Shown in pieces: positions 8,979-17,054 of a stretch of DNA of 64,000 bases. The notes beneath the pieces are model-generated. The model saw nothing but the letters and a program-made list of their open reading frames with translations. It made no database searches and had not been told where the DNA came from. Both the position numbers and the translations under genes were made by a program. Every line of letters starts with the position of its first letter. Position 1 is the first letter of the stretch. Location: the NCBI GenBank assembly GCA_035652815.1, contig DASRDB010000009.1, forward strand, positions 124,001 through 188,000, in the 5' to 3' direction. The DNA comes from DASRDB01 sp035652815 (GTDB taxonomy: Bacteria; Chloroflexota; Ktedonobacteria; Ktedonobacterales; Ktedonobacteraceae).

Positions 8979-9710
8979 ATGAAAAAAAGCGTGCCACTTA
9001 GCTGGCTCTGTTTTCTTATGCTCCTGTGCGCCGGGTGTGCTTCAGCATCGCCAGCTTCAGGAAGTTCAACCAATACACATACAACAGCCCAGGCGCAACC
9101 GGCACAGATTACCTATGTCGCTATCGGCGCTTCGGATACATTTGGCACAGGAACTCGAGATCCCTACAACGAGAACTGGGCGGCAGACCTTGCCGGAATG
9201 CTCAGCCCGCGCATTCACCTGATTAACCTGGGCATTCCGAGCATACGCATACATGATGCGCTGCAGGCCGAGTTGCCGGTCGCGCTTGATTCGCATCCCC
9301 GGCTTGTCACCATCTGGCTTGCCGTCAACGACCTCGCGAATAACGTTCCTATCGCGGACTATACCCGCGACTTGAACACGATGATCTCGCGCCTGCAGGC
9401 CAGTTCGCCCGGCGTGATTATCGCTGTCGCCAATATTCCTGACCTGACCGTCCTGCCCTATTTCAACAACTATGACACGCAGGCGCTTCGGCAGAGCATC
9501 CAGCAATACAACACGGCTATTGCCAGCGTTGTGGCGCAGCATCGTGTTATCCTGGTCGATCTCTCGGCGCAGAACTATAACCTGCAGCGCCATCCTGAAT
9601 ATATCAGCGACGATGGCCTGCATCCAAACGAGCTTGGCTATCAACAAATCGCGAAAGTCTTTGCTGCTGCCCTGCGCCCGGTGCTGCAGCGCGCAGGAAT
9701 AACGAGATAA
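8979..9710 (+). CDS. SGNH/GDSL-family hydrolase, lipoprotein
   Basis: 243 residues. The N-terminus is a lipoprotein signal peptide with lipobox LCAGC (cysteine 19), so the enzyme should be anchored outside the membrane. SGNH blocks are visible: GASDTFG with the nucleophilic serine (block I), a glycine in NLGIPS (block II), WLAVNDLANN with the Asn (block III), and DDGLHPNELG with the Asp-His pair (block V). Family members hydrolyse esters of lipids or carbohydrates; the substrate is unknown. The stop is two bases before the ATG of a large FtsX-type permease, so the two are almost certainly co-translated. Confidence 0.85.
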   Translation: MKKSVPLSWLCFLMLLCAGCASASPASGSSTNTHTTAQAQPAQITYVAIGASDTFGTGTRDPYNENWAADLAGMLSPRIHLINLGIPSIRIHDALQAELPVALDSHPRLVTIWLAVNDLANNVPIADYTRDLNTMISRLQASSPGVIIAVANIPDLTVLPYFNNYDTQALRQSIQQYNTAIASVVAQHRVILVDLSAQNYNLQRHPEYISDDGLHPNELGYQQIAKVFAAALRPVLQRAGITR

Positions 9711-9712
9711 TC

Positions 9713-12700
9713 ATGACTGAATTATTTGGCATCCCCCTCGATACACTCAAATCCGTGTTACTGATCGCGGCGTCAATTATTGTTGGCGTCGTACTGCTGC
9801 TTGCGCTCCTCAACTTCATCTTTTTCAAAATAGGCATGCGCAATATCGTTCGCAGGCGCGCTCAGGTAATCCTGATCGTGTTCGCCTTGATGCTCTCCTC
9901 GACGCTGCTCATGAGCGTGCTGGCAACGGGCGACGTCATCACTGCAGCAGTGCAGACCGTCGCCGTCTCAAACCTCGGCAGCGTGGACATGACCATCGAT
10001 GGCGGTTCCGGTTCGCTCGGCACCTTTGACGATTACGCCTACCATATCGTGGCAAGGCAGGCGAAAAATGATCCCGATATCGCAGCAGTAGGTGCTGCTC
10101 TCGTCGAGAACAACCTGCTGCTGGCCGATGTCACTTCACGGCAGGTACGCTCGAAGGTCACGGCACTCGCCATCATTCCTGACAGCGAAATAGGCTTTGG
10201 CGGCATGCAGGATGATACGACCAAAAAAGTGCATCGTATCGCCGAGCTAAAGCTGGACGAGGTCTTTCTCAATCATACGGTCGCAGTGCTACTCAATGCC
10301 CACCCCGGAGATACCATCTACATCTATTCCCAACGCTGGCCCGGTCGCCGCTATGAGCTACATGTGCGCGCCATCATCTCGGACAACGGCTTGATCGGCG
10401 AAAAGCCCTACCTGCTGGCCCAGAACCAGACTTTTCTCCAGATTGAGGGCTTTCGCGATGCCATCTCACAGGTCTTCATCTCGCTGCGCAACAATACGGA
10501 TACTAACGGGGTTGATATCTCAGAAAAGGTGGTACACCAGCTTTATCGCTGGCTTCCGCCCGGCATGCACATACACGAAGTCAAAGAGCAGGGCACGCAA
10601 TACGTGACGCAGGCGGATGACATTTTCTCGCGCATCTTCGCGCTGTTTGCCCTCTTCGCCCTGGCAATTGGCCTGCTCTTGATCTTTTTGATCTTCGTGC
10701 TGCTGGCCGCCGAACGACGAGCGGAGATGGGCATGGCACGCGCCATTGGCGTGCAGCGCCGCCATCTCGTGCTGATGTATCTCTTCGAGGGCACCTTCTA
10801 CGACCTGATCTCCTCGCTCATAGGTTTGTTTGCCGGTCTGGGCATTGGCCTCATCCTGTTTAACATCCTGGGGCCAATCCTGGCGCGCTTCAACTTTCCA
10901 CTGAAGCTGGTCGTGCAGCCGCGCAGCATGATTATCGCCTATTGCCTGGGCATGATCTTCACCTTCCTCTCGGTCGGTATTTCCGCCTGGCTGGTCAGCC
11001 GCATGACCATCGTTGACGCCCTGCGCAACCTGCCCGAAGCGGAACGCCCCGCCCTCACCTTCGGCGAAATCACGCGCCACTTTTTCAGGACGCTGCGCCG
11101 CGCGCAGACCCTGCGGCAGCTTCGTCGCCTCGTATTTGAGCAAATACCCGATACGCTAATCAGTATTGTGCGCACCGTTTCGCGCCTCGGCTTCCTGCCA
11201 CTGCTCGCCGGTTATTTGCTGCTGCGCTACGGGCTGGACTCGGTTCAGATTACGCCGTTCTCACTTGGCCTCTCCTTGATAGTAATAGGTGTAGGGCTGC
11301 TGCTCAAGTCTATAGCTGAATGGCTCCTCTACAAGCTTGGCAAGCCGCGCTGGAAACACACCGTACAACGTCTTTTCGCCGCCGTCGTCGGTCTGACCAT
11401 CCTGGCCTACTGGGCCTTGCCTTTCGACGCGCTGGCAAGCTTTGGTCTGCCCCGCTTCCAGGGCGGCATCGAGGTCTTCTTTGTGGCCGGTTCGATGATG
11501 GTGCTAGGCGCGGTCTGGGCGCTGGTTGCCAATGCAGATCTGCTGATCGCCCCGCTGCTCGCGCTCACTTCCCGCCTGCCAGGGGGACTGCACGTGCTGG
11601 GGCGGTTGTCCTCGTCCTATCCCCTGCACCACCGCTTCCGCACCGGATTGAGCGTTATCATGTTCACCCTGGTTATTTTCGCCATGACGGTGATGGCCGT
11701 CATCACTAACGCCATGACTAACAATTACACCGATGTCAACTACCAGACGGGTGGCTACGATATCCAGGCGGTGGCCTACTTCAAAGGCATCCCCGATATG
11801 CACGCTGCCCTGCTCAGCCATGGCATCGACCCGAACGATTTTTCAGCCATCGGCACGCAGACCTCTACCCTGGTCGGCATCATCCAACCCAACGCGCCTT
11901 CTCCGGCCTGGCATATCTATCCCGCGCAAGTGGTCAGCGGCGGCTTCCTGCAGGGGTATGGCGTGCATCTCATGGCACGCGCTCGCGGCTTCAATAGCGA
12001 CAGCGCCATCTGGCAGGCGTTGCAGACCCACCCGGATTACGCTCTCATCGATACGTCAGCGCTACCTTTCCGCCCCGATTTCAACGGGCAGGTTTACGAC
12101 CCCAACGCGCCATCCGCCAGTGCGGTAGGCCTGCCGAGTTATCCGCCCGGTATTGACCCCTATTATTCGTTCCTGATGAGTGGAATCTACCAGGGCGACA
12201 CCAATTTCACCCCTACGCCTGTCTGGGTTGCCAATGCGCAGGGGCCAGGTGTATCAGCTACCAAACTCACCATCATCGGCGTGGTCGATAACAGTGACAG
12301 CGCTCATTACGGCATCTACATCTCGAGCGCCGCCATGCATTCGGTCTACACCGACCCGTCCACTCCTGAAGCCGAGACCTACTACTTCAAGGTTGCTCCC
12401 GGCCAGGACAAACGGGCGCTGGCGCTGCAACTCGGCTCAGCCTTCCTCGACAACGGCCTGGAAACCACTGTCCTTGAAGATGCCATCTGGACGGTACGCG
12501 GCCCGCGTATCCTGCTTAGCAACGTGCTCATAGGCGTGGTAGGACTCACGCTCCTGCTCGGAGTCGCCGCGCTAGCAATTACCGGCACCAAAGCGGTCAT
12601 CGAGCGCCGCCAGCAAATAGGCATGTTGCGCTCTCTAGGCTGTCGCAGGCGGCTGATTCAAGGCGCGTTCCTCTGCGAGTCGTTCTTTATCGGCTGCGTC

Positions 12701-12916
12701 GGTAGCTTGCTCGGCGTCGTTCTCGGCCTCGTCCTATCAAGCAACATCTTCGCCGTCAACTTCTTCGAGCAGTTCAACGTCGGCCTGATTTTCAGCATTC
12801 CCTGGCAGGAACTCGGCCTGATTGTAGGCATCGCCATGCTCGCCTCGCTGCTCGCGGCCATGCTCCCCGCCTGGCAGGCTGGCAGGGTCGCGCCTACGGA
12901 AGCGCTGAGATCATAA
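9713..12916 (+). CDS. FtsX/MacB-type ABC permease with two FtsX domains
   Basis: 1067 residues. The layout is: N-terminal membrane helices (about 12-70), a large extracytoplasmic domain (about 75-295), three helices (about 305-430; GLLLIFLIFVLLAAERRAEMGMARAIGV is the FtsX signature), four or more central helices (about 490-670), a second extracytoplasmic domain (about 680-930), and a C-terminal trio of helices with a second signature (ITGTKAVIERRQQIGMLRSLG). Such proteins move lipoproteins or transmit force with a partner ATPase. No ATPase gene is adjacent. The two-base gap to the SGNH lipoprotein gene implies a shared envelope function. A terminator follows. Confidence 0.88.
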   Translation: MTELFGIPLDTLKSVLLIAASIIVGVVLLLALLNFIFFKIGMRNIVRRRAQVILIVFALMLSSTLLMSVLATGDVITAAVQTVAVSNLGSVDMTIDGGSGSLGTFDDYAYHIVARQAKNDPDIAAVGAALVENNLLLADVTSRQVRSKVTALAIIPDSEIGFGGMQDDTTKKVHRIAELKLDEVFLNHTVAVLLNAHPGDTIYIYSQRWPGRRYELHVRAIISDNGLIGEKPYLLAQNQTFLQIEGFRDAISQVFISLRNNTDTNGVDISEKVVHQLYRWLPPGMHIHEVKEQGTQYVTQADDIFSRIFALFALFALAIGLLLIFLIFVLLAAERRAEMGMARAIGVQRRHLVLMYLFEGTFYDLISSLIGLFAGLGIGLILFNILGPILARFNFPLKLVVQPRSMIIAYCLGMIFTFLSVGISAWLVSRMTIVDALRNLPEAERPALTFGEITRHFFRTLRRAQTLRQLRRLVFEQIPDTLISIVRTVSRLGFLPLLAGYLLLRYGLDSVQITPFSLGLSLIVIGVGLLLKSIAEWLLYKLGKPRWKHTVQRLFAAVVGLTILAYWALPFDALASFGLPRFQGGIEVFFVAGSMMVLGAVWALVANADLLIAPLLALTSRLPGGLHVLGRLSSSYPLHHRFRTGLSVIMFTLVIFAMTVMAVITNAMTNNYTDVNYQTGGYDIQAVAYFKGIPDMHAALLSHGIDPNDFSAIGTQTSTLVGIIQPNAPSPAWHIYPAQVVSGGFLQGYGVHLMARARGFNSDSAIWQALQTHPDYALIDTSALPFRPDFNGQVYDPNAPSASAVGLPSYPPGIDPYYSFLMSGIYQGDTNFTPTPVWVANAQGPGVSATKLTIIGVVDNSDSAHYGIYISSAAMHSVYTDPSTPEAETYYFKVAPGQDKRALALQLGSAFLDNGLETTVLEDAIWTVRGPRILLSNVLIGVVGLTLLLGVAALAITGTKAVIERRQQIGMLRSLGCRRRLIQGAFLCESFFIGCVGSLLGVVLGLVLSSNIFAVNFFEQFNVGLIFSIPWQELGLIVGIAMLASLLAAMLPAWQAGRVAPTEALRS

Positions 12917-12941
12917 GCTATAGAGGTAAAGAAAACAAGAT

Positions 12942-12990
12942 CGGTCGCACTAACTTCCGCATCTGAAGCCAGTGCGACCGTCAATTTTTT
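12942..12990 (+). terminator. Rho-independent terminator after the FtsX permease
   Basis: CGGTCGCACT (12942-12951) pairs with AGTGCGACCG (12971-12980), followed by TCAATTTTTT. It lies 25 bases beyond the stop codon. Confidence 0.8.
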
Positions 12991-13303
12991 GCAACCAGAG
13001 GGGAACGGAAGGCACCCGCAAAAATCTGACGCTCACCCACTACAGACCCTCTCGTTGCACATTACCTGAGTTTTAGGCTATAATGCACGTTACAAGTTTT
13101 GGGCATGGTGCGGGGTAGAGGTAGAACAGAATGCAGCACAGAGTACGCTATCGCAGGATACGCTTGCTCGCCTTTGATGGCGAATCCGCAATCTATTGGA
13201 GCCTTCCTCCCGTCAGTCCTGGCCCCAGCCCACTTGCGCCCCGACCCTCACTTTATAGGCATCCTTTGCGTAAAATCCACCTGCTGCCATTACATTCCGC
13301 CTC
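12991..13303. other. Intergenic region with a promoter but no convincing gene
   Basis: 313 bases between two converging genes. It contains one good plus-strand promoter (13055-13084) but no ORF with family resemblance. Open frames starting at 13099 and 13131 have unnatural composition and run antisense into the DUF929 gene. A small RNA or a spurious promoter are both possible. Confidence 0.4.
13055..13084 (+). promoter_or_regulatory. Orphan promoter
   Basis: TTGCAC, 18 bases, then a perfect TATAAT. No recognisable gene follows on the plus strand; transcription would run antisense to the 3' end of the DUF929 gene. Confidence 0.45.
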
Positions 13304-14359
13304 TCATCCAAGCAGCTCGCGCACGTTTGCAACTGGAGCTTGAACGACCGCTATTCCTGGCTCGCTCCCGCCCTTCGACGACGATTTCAGGGTTTGCTCG
13401 ATTTTCTGAATCACATCGGTGCTACAAACGCTGGCTGGCTGCTGCTTCGTCGCAATACATAGCGCTGCGGTCAAATAGTTGGACGCGCCAAGAATATGTT
13501 CCGTGACAGGCATGGTCGGTATCGAAAGATTATTGGCGATATCCGACACCTGCATGTTTGCCAGATCATTAGGTGAATATCCAGGCGGCGCGCCAATTTG
13601 CACAAACTGGTTGGCAATGTCAAGAAATGGAATGCTACCCGCCTGAGTGGTGTAGGGAGCCACATCATAGGTGTTGAACAACTGCTGCTGCTGCGTCGTC
13701 GGCGTCTGAAGAACTGGATAGTTTCCATTACTATCCGGTTCATTTCCTTGCGTCTCTACCGCCACGAAATCAATGTACTGACTGGTATAGAATGGATGCT
13801 TATACAGGCCCGAATAGAACGAAAAAGTGGGCGTACTCGGATAGGCATCTACACTCGATGACGCCGTTTGATAGAGCTGGTTGAAAGTCCCGAAGCGACT
13901 GAGGGCCACTACCATCGACCAGCGTTCTGCCGCACAGAATGGACAGTACTCCGCTCCGATATACAAAAACTCTGGTTTGCCCGTTGGGCCTGTAAGGGGA
14001 GCTGCGCCCTTGATGGAGTGCAGAGGATTCTGTACGCCGCCTGTTCCCACCGTCGAGAAAGAAGCTGGATCAACATTTGTCACCTGCTTCAAGACGGTTG
14101 CACTGACGGGAGTGGGCGCATTCGCGCTTGCCTGTGAATGCGACAGAATGATAAAAGCCGTAATGATACCCGCAATCAACACTACCACAATTCCCACCAT
14201 ATACCACTGGTTCCACCGCGACTTACGGATCATCTTTGGACCTTTATTGCGCTGCGGTGTACGCGTCGATGTCGCACCCGCCATGCGCTGCTGCCTCTGC
14301 TGGCGCTCTCTCTCACGCCGCGCAGCGGCTGATCTCTGCTCTGATTTACCTTTTGCCAT
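13304..14359 (-). CDS. DUF929 family membrane-anchored thioredoxin-like protein
   Basis: 351 residues. A very basic Arg/Gln-rich cytoplasmic N-terminus (1-50) precedes one membrane helix (about 53-73, VGIVVVLIAGIITAFIILSH). The rest is extracytoplasmic. The DUF929 signature EYCPFCAAERW places a CPFC redox motif at residues 139-142. Family members are thought to be thiol-disulfide proteins of the cell surface; the exact reaction is not established. A VKOR-type oxidase is encoded about 20 kb away and could be its electron partner, which is inference. The gene is transcribed alone. Confidence 0.82.
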   Translation of the reverse strand: MAKGKSEQRSAAARRERERQQRQQRMAGATSTRTPQRNKGPKMIRKSRWNQWYMVGIVVVLIAGIITAFIILSHSQASANAPTPVSATVLKQVTNVDPASFSTVGTGGVQNPLHSIKGAAPLTGPTGKPEFLYIGAEYCPFCAAERWSMVVALSRFGTFNQLYQTASSSVDAYPSTPTFSFYSGLYKHPFYTSQYIDFVAVETQGNEPDSNGNYPVLQTPTTQQQQLFNTYDVAPYTTQAGSIPFLDIANQFVQIGAPPGYSPNDLANMQVSDIANNLSIPTMPVTEHILGASNYLTAALCIATKQQPASVCSTDVIQKIEQTLKSSSKGGSEPGIAVVQAPVANVRELLG

Positions 14360-14460
14360 AGCTTGTTCCTTTATTGTTCTCTTATTCGCAATTGGCCGTG
14401 TCTATTTTACCATACATACTCTACACATCTCACCCACACAACACCCTCACAAAATTTTGC

Positions 14461-14549
14461 TTGACAAAAGGCCCCTCGGTACGTTACAATCAAGGCGTTG
14501 GCATGGAAGCCACCAGATTTGTAGGAACTTCCACGAGAAGCCCTATAAT
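14461..14549 (+). promoter_or_regulatory. Two tandem promoters for tRNA-Glu
   Basis: The first is TTGACA (14461-14466), 18 bases, TACAAT (14485-14490). The second is TTGTAG (14519-14524), 19 bases, TATAAT (14544-14549), which would start transcription only about 13 bases before the tRNA. Confidence 0.6.
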
Positions 14550-14568
14550 AAGAGTCTCCATTGCGCAT

Positions 14569-14642
14569 GCCTCGTTCGTCTAGTGGCCTAGGACGCCGCC
14601 CTTTCAAGGCGGAGATCACGGGTTCGACTCCCGTACGAGGTA
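14569..14642 (+). tRNA. tRNA-Glu (anticodon UUC)
   Basis: 74 bases. The acceptor stem pairs GCCTCGT with ACGAGGT (one G-U). The anticodon stem is CCGCC/GGCGG around the loop CTTTCAA, giving anticodon TTC. The T-arm carries GGTTCGACTCC. CCA is not encoded. Two promoters lie directly upstream. Confidence 0.96.
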
Positions 14643-14650
14643 CTATTTTT

Positions 14651-14696
14651 CAGAAGCCTGGCATACCCTGCAATTATTTGGTATGCCAGGCTTCTG
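14651..14696. terminator. Long hairpin downstream of tRNA-Glu
   Basis: A perfect 17-bp stem (CAGAAGCCTGGCATACC and its complement) with a 12-base loop, starting nine bases after the tRNA. The T-run lies before rather than after the stem on the plus strand, so it may be a processing or stabilising structure or a weak terminator. It resembles none of the repeat families elsewhere in the window. Confidence 0.45.
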
Positions 14697-14734
14697 TAGT
14701 TGTAGCGTTGCCACTCGTGTAAAGGAAAAACCAC

Positions 14735-15955
14735 ATGCTAAGTGTAGAAGAAGCCCTGGAGCGTATCCTCGCCGAGATTTCGCCCCTGCCCGCCGCGCAG
14801 GTTCCTCTTCCCGAGTCGCTGGGACTGGTGCTGGCGCAAGATATCGTCGCCCAGGAAGACATTCCCCCGTTCGCCAACTCGGCAATGGATGGTTATGCCC
14901 TGTTGAGCAAAGACAGCCAGCCACGCAACGGGCAACCCCCGCGCCTGCGTGTCACCGGCTATGTGGCGGCCGGCTATGTCGCCGATCACACTGTAGAAGA
15001 GGGAACGGCCATGCGTATCATGACCGGCGCGCCCGTTCCTCCCGGCGCGGATGCCGTAATCCAGGTCGAACTCACCCGTTCGGACGGCCCGGATAGCCAA
15101 TGGGTCGAAATTTTACAGCCCGTCGCGCCGGGAAACAATATCCGGCCTGCCGCAGAGGACATGCGGCGCGGGCAGACAGTGCTGGCACGCGGCACAGAAA
15201 TCGGTCCCTGGGAAATTGGTATCCTGGCAACTCTCGGCTGGCCTACCGTTCCCGCCATTCGTCGACCAGAGATCGCCATCCTGGGCACAGGCGACGAAAT
15301 CATCGATGTGGACGAGCCGCTGCAACCCGGCAAAATACGCAACAGCAACAGCTATCTGCTCGAAGCCGCCATACGCCGCATTGGAGCCATACCTCATCGC
15401 CTGGGTGTGGCACGCGATACCGTTGAGAGCCTGCGCGAGAAATTCTCCCAGGCCATGCAGTCCGACCTGATTATCGCCACCGGCGGCGTCTCTGTAGGTG
15501 ATTTCGACCTGGTGAAAAACATCATGGCGGAACAGGGGGCTATCAACTTCTGGCGCATCAACATGCGTCCTGGCAAACCGGTTGCCTTCGGCCATATCGG
15601 CAACAAACCACTGCTCGGACTCCCCGGCAATCCCGTTTCCACCGCCGTCACCTTTGAACTCTTTGGTCGCCCGGTCATCCGCAAAATGCTCGGCCATACC
15701 CGCCTGCTACGCCCGCAGGTAGAAGTGGTGGTCGAAGATGGCGTCAGCGAACGTGTGATGCGCCGCCATTACGTGCGTGCTTATGTCTCCTGGCAAAATG
15801 GCCGTTTTGTAGCCCGCACCACCGGCAATCAAGGCTCGAATATTCTGACCTCGCTGCTCAACGCCAATGCCCTGATCGTCGTTCCCGAGGGTGGCGTGAC
15901 CATTCCCCCAGGTGGGAGCGCCCGGGCGTTGATGCTCGATTGGCCGGAAATTTAG
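14735..15955 (+). CDS. moeA: Molybdopterin molybdotransferase MoeA
   Basis: 406 residues, normal length. MoeA inserts molybdenum into adenylylated molybdopterin to give the mature cofactor. The N-terminal MoeA domains show PPFANSAMDGYA and AMRIMTGAPVPPGADAVIQVE. The MoCF-binding domain has ILGTGDEI, ATGGVSVGDFD and MRPGKPVAFG followed by LLGLPGNPVS. A C-terminal barrel follows. The ATG lies about 12 bases after AAAGGAAA. No other cofactor-synthesis gene is adjacent. Its stop codon overlaps by four bases the stop of the convergent regulator gene. Confidence 0.95.
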   Translation: MLSVEEALERILAEISPLPAAQVPLPESLGLVLAQDIVAQEDIPPFANSAMDGYALLSKDSQPRNGQPPRLRVTGYVAAGYVADHTVEEGTAMRIMTGAPVPPGADAVIQVELTRSDGPDSQWVEILQPVAPGNNIRPAAEDMRRGQTVLARGTEIGPWEIGILATLGWPTVPAIRRPEIAILGTGDEIIDVDEPLQPGKIRNSNSYLLEAAIRRIGAIPHRLGVARDTVESLREKFSQAMQSDLIIATGGVSVGDFDLVKNIMAEQGAINFWRINMRPGKPVAFGHIGNKPLLGLPGNPVSTAVTFELFGRPVIRKMLGHTRLLRPQVEVVVEDGVSERVMRRHYVRAYVSWQNGRFVARTTGNQGSNILTSLLNANALIVVPEGGVTIPPGGSARALMLDWPEI

Positions 15956-16974
15956 TCCTCCGTCAGGCGGTAGCGCAACTGGTCGCGTGATATCCGAAGC
16001 AGCGCAGCCGCCTGCATCTTATTGCCGTTGCAGCGCTCCAGCGCCTCCCGCACCAGCCGCCGCTCAATGTTGCCCAGGAAGTCGAACAGGTCAATTCCTT
16101 CCGGCGGCAGGTGTATCTGCTCCGAAATATCTTGCAGGTTGCGTATGGCCGCGCTTCGTCCTCGCGCAAAGCGAATCTCGTCGGGTAAATCCTGGGGGCG
16201 AATGGTATGCCCTTCGCATAGAATCTGGCCGCGCTGGATCACACTGCGCAACTCACGCACATTTCCCGGCCAGGAATAGTTCTGTAATAATTCCATGGCC
16301 TCGTCACTTATGCCCAGAGAACATTCTTCGCCCCCGTAGATGCGCAGAAAATGCTCAACCAGCGGCTCAATATCTTCCAACCGCTCTCGTAAGGGGGGCA
16401 GGCGCAGGGTAATCACCTGCAAGCGGTAGTAGAGATCTTCGCGAAACGCACGATGGGCCACCGCCTGCTGTAAATCAACGTTCGTAGCGGAAATCACACG
16501 CAAATTGACCGAAAGCTCTCTCACACCGCCCACACGCCGGAAGCTGCGCGTTTCGAGAAAACGCAGCAGTTTGGCCTGCAGAGCGAGCGGCATAGCGCCA
16601 ATTTCATCGAGGAACAGCGTTCCCTTATCCGCCCGCAAAAGATAGCCCTCACGCGAGACCTTCGCGTCGGTAAACGCGCCCGCCTCAACGCCGAACAGTT
16701 CTGTTTCAAGCAGCGTATCCGGCAGCGCGGCGCAATTGATGGGCACAAACGGCTGGTTAAAACGGCGGCTCAAGGCATGAATGGCGTGGGCAACCACGTC
16801 TTTGCCTGTGCCGCTCTCCCCCTGCAACATCACGGTCGTATCGGGAAACTGGGCCACACGCTGTATCTGAGCCGCAATCTCCTGCATCGCCCTGCTGCGT
16901 CCAATGACCAGCCCCACACGAGCGAGCGTATCCCTTTGAGTTTGCAGAATGGCACTCCATGCCTCACTTCTCAC
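15952..16974 (-). CDS. AAA+ enhancer-binding (sigma-54-type) regulator with GAFTDA loop
   Basis: 340 residues from a GTG start with a near-perfect GGAGGTGA five bases upstream. The frame is open 13 codons further, but that stretch is the terminator hairpin of the upstream gene. The AAA+ domain shows Walker A GESGTGKD, Walker B GTLFLDEIG, sensor ATN and SWPGNVREL. The C-terminal Fis-type HTH reads ALERCNGNKMQAAALLRISRDQLRYRL. The L1 loop reads GAFTDA instead of the sigma-54-contacting GAFTGA. There is no N-terminal receiver or sensory domain. It may activate transcription without classical sigma-54 contact; the targets are unknown. Confidence 0.85.
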   Translation of the reverse strand: MRSEAWSAILQTQRDTLARVGLVIGRSRAMQEIAAQIQRVAQFPDTTVMLQGESGTGKDVVAHAIHALSRRFNQPFVPINCAALPDTLLETELFGVEAGAFTDAKVSREGYLLRADKGTLFLDEIGAMPLALQAKLLRFLETRSFRRVGGVRELSVNLRVISATNVDLQQAVAHRAFREDLYYRLQVITLRLPPLRERLEDIEPLVEHFLRIYGGEECSLGISDEAMELLQNYSWPGNVRELRSVIQRGQILCEGHTIRPQDLPDEIRFARGRSAAIRNLQDISEQIHLPPEGIDLFDFLGNIERRLVREALERCNGNKMQAAALLRISRDQLRYRLTED

Positions 16975-16992
16975 TTCAGTCACCTCCACATC

Positions 16993-17033
16993 AAAAAAGC
17001 ATCTCCTACACACACCCGGTAAAGAGATGCTTT
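16993..17033 (-). terminator. Terminator after the DUF4388 gene
   Basis: A 10-bp stem (AAAGCATCTC/GAGATGCTTT) followed on the minus strand by a T-run (TTTTTTGATG). It lies between the DUF4388 stop and the regulator start and separates the two transcription units. Confidence 0.75.
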
Positions 17034-17054
17034 ACACCTTCTAGAAACAGAACG

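Noticed and set aside
13099..13506. Open frames of 135 and 70 codons (starts 13099 and 13131) on the plus strand
   Set aside because: Composition is not protein-like, they run antisense into the well-supported DUF929 gene, and no motif is visible. Only the promoter upstream is kept as an observation.
16975..17013. Longer start for the AAA+ regulator
   Set aside because: The extra codons are the terminator hairpin of the DUF4388 gene, and a near-perfect ribosome-binding site precedes the internal GTG.
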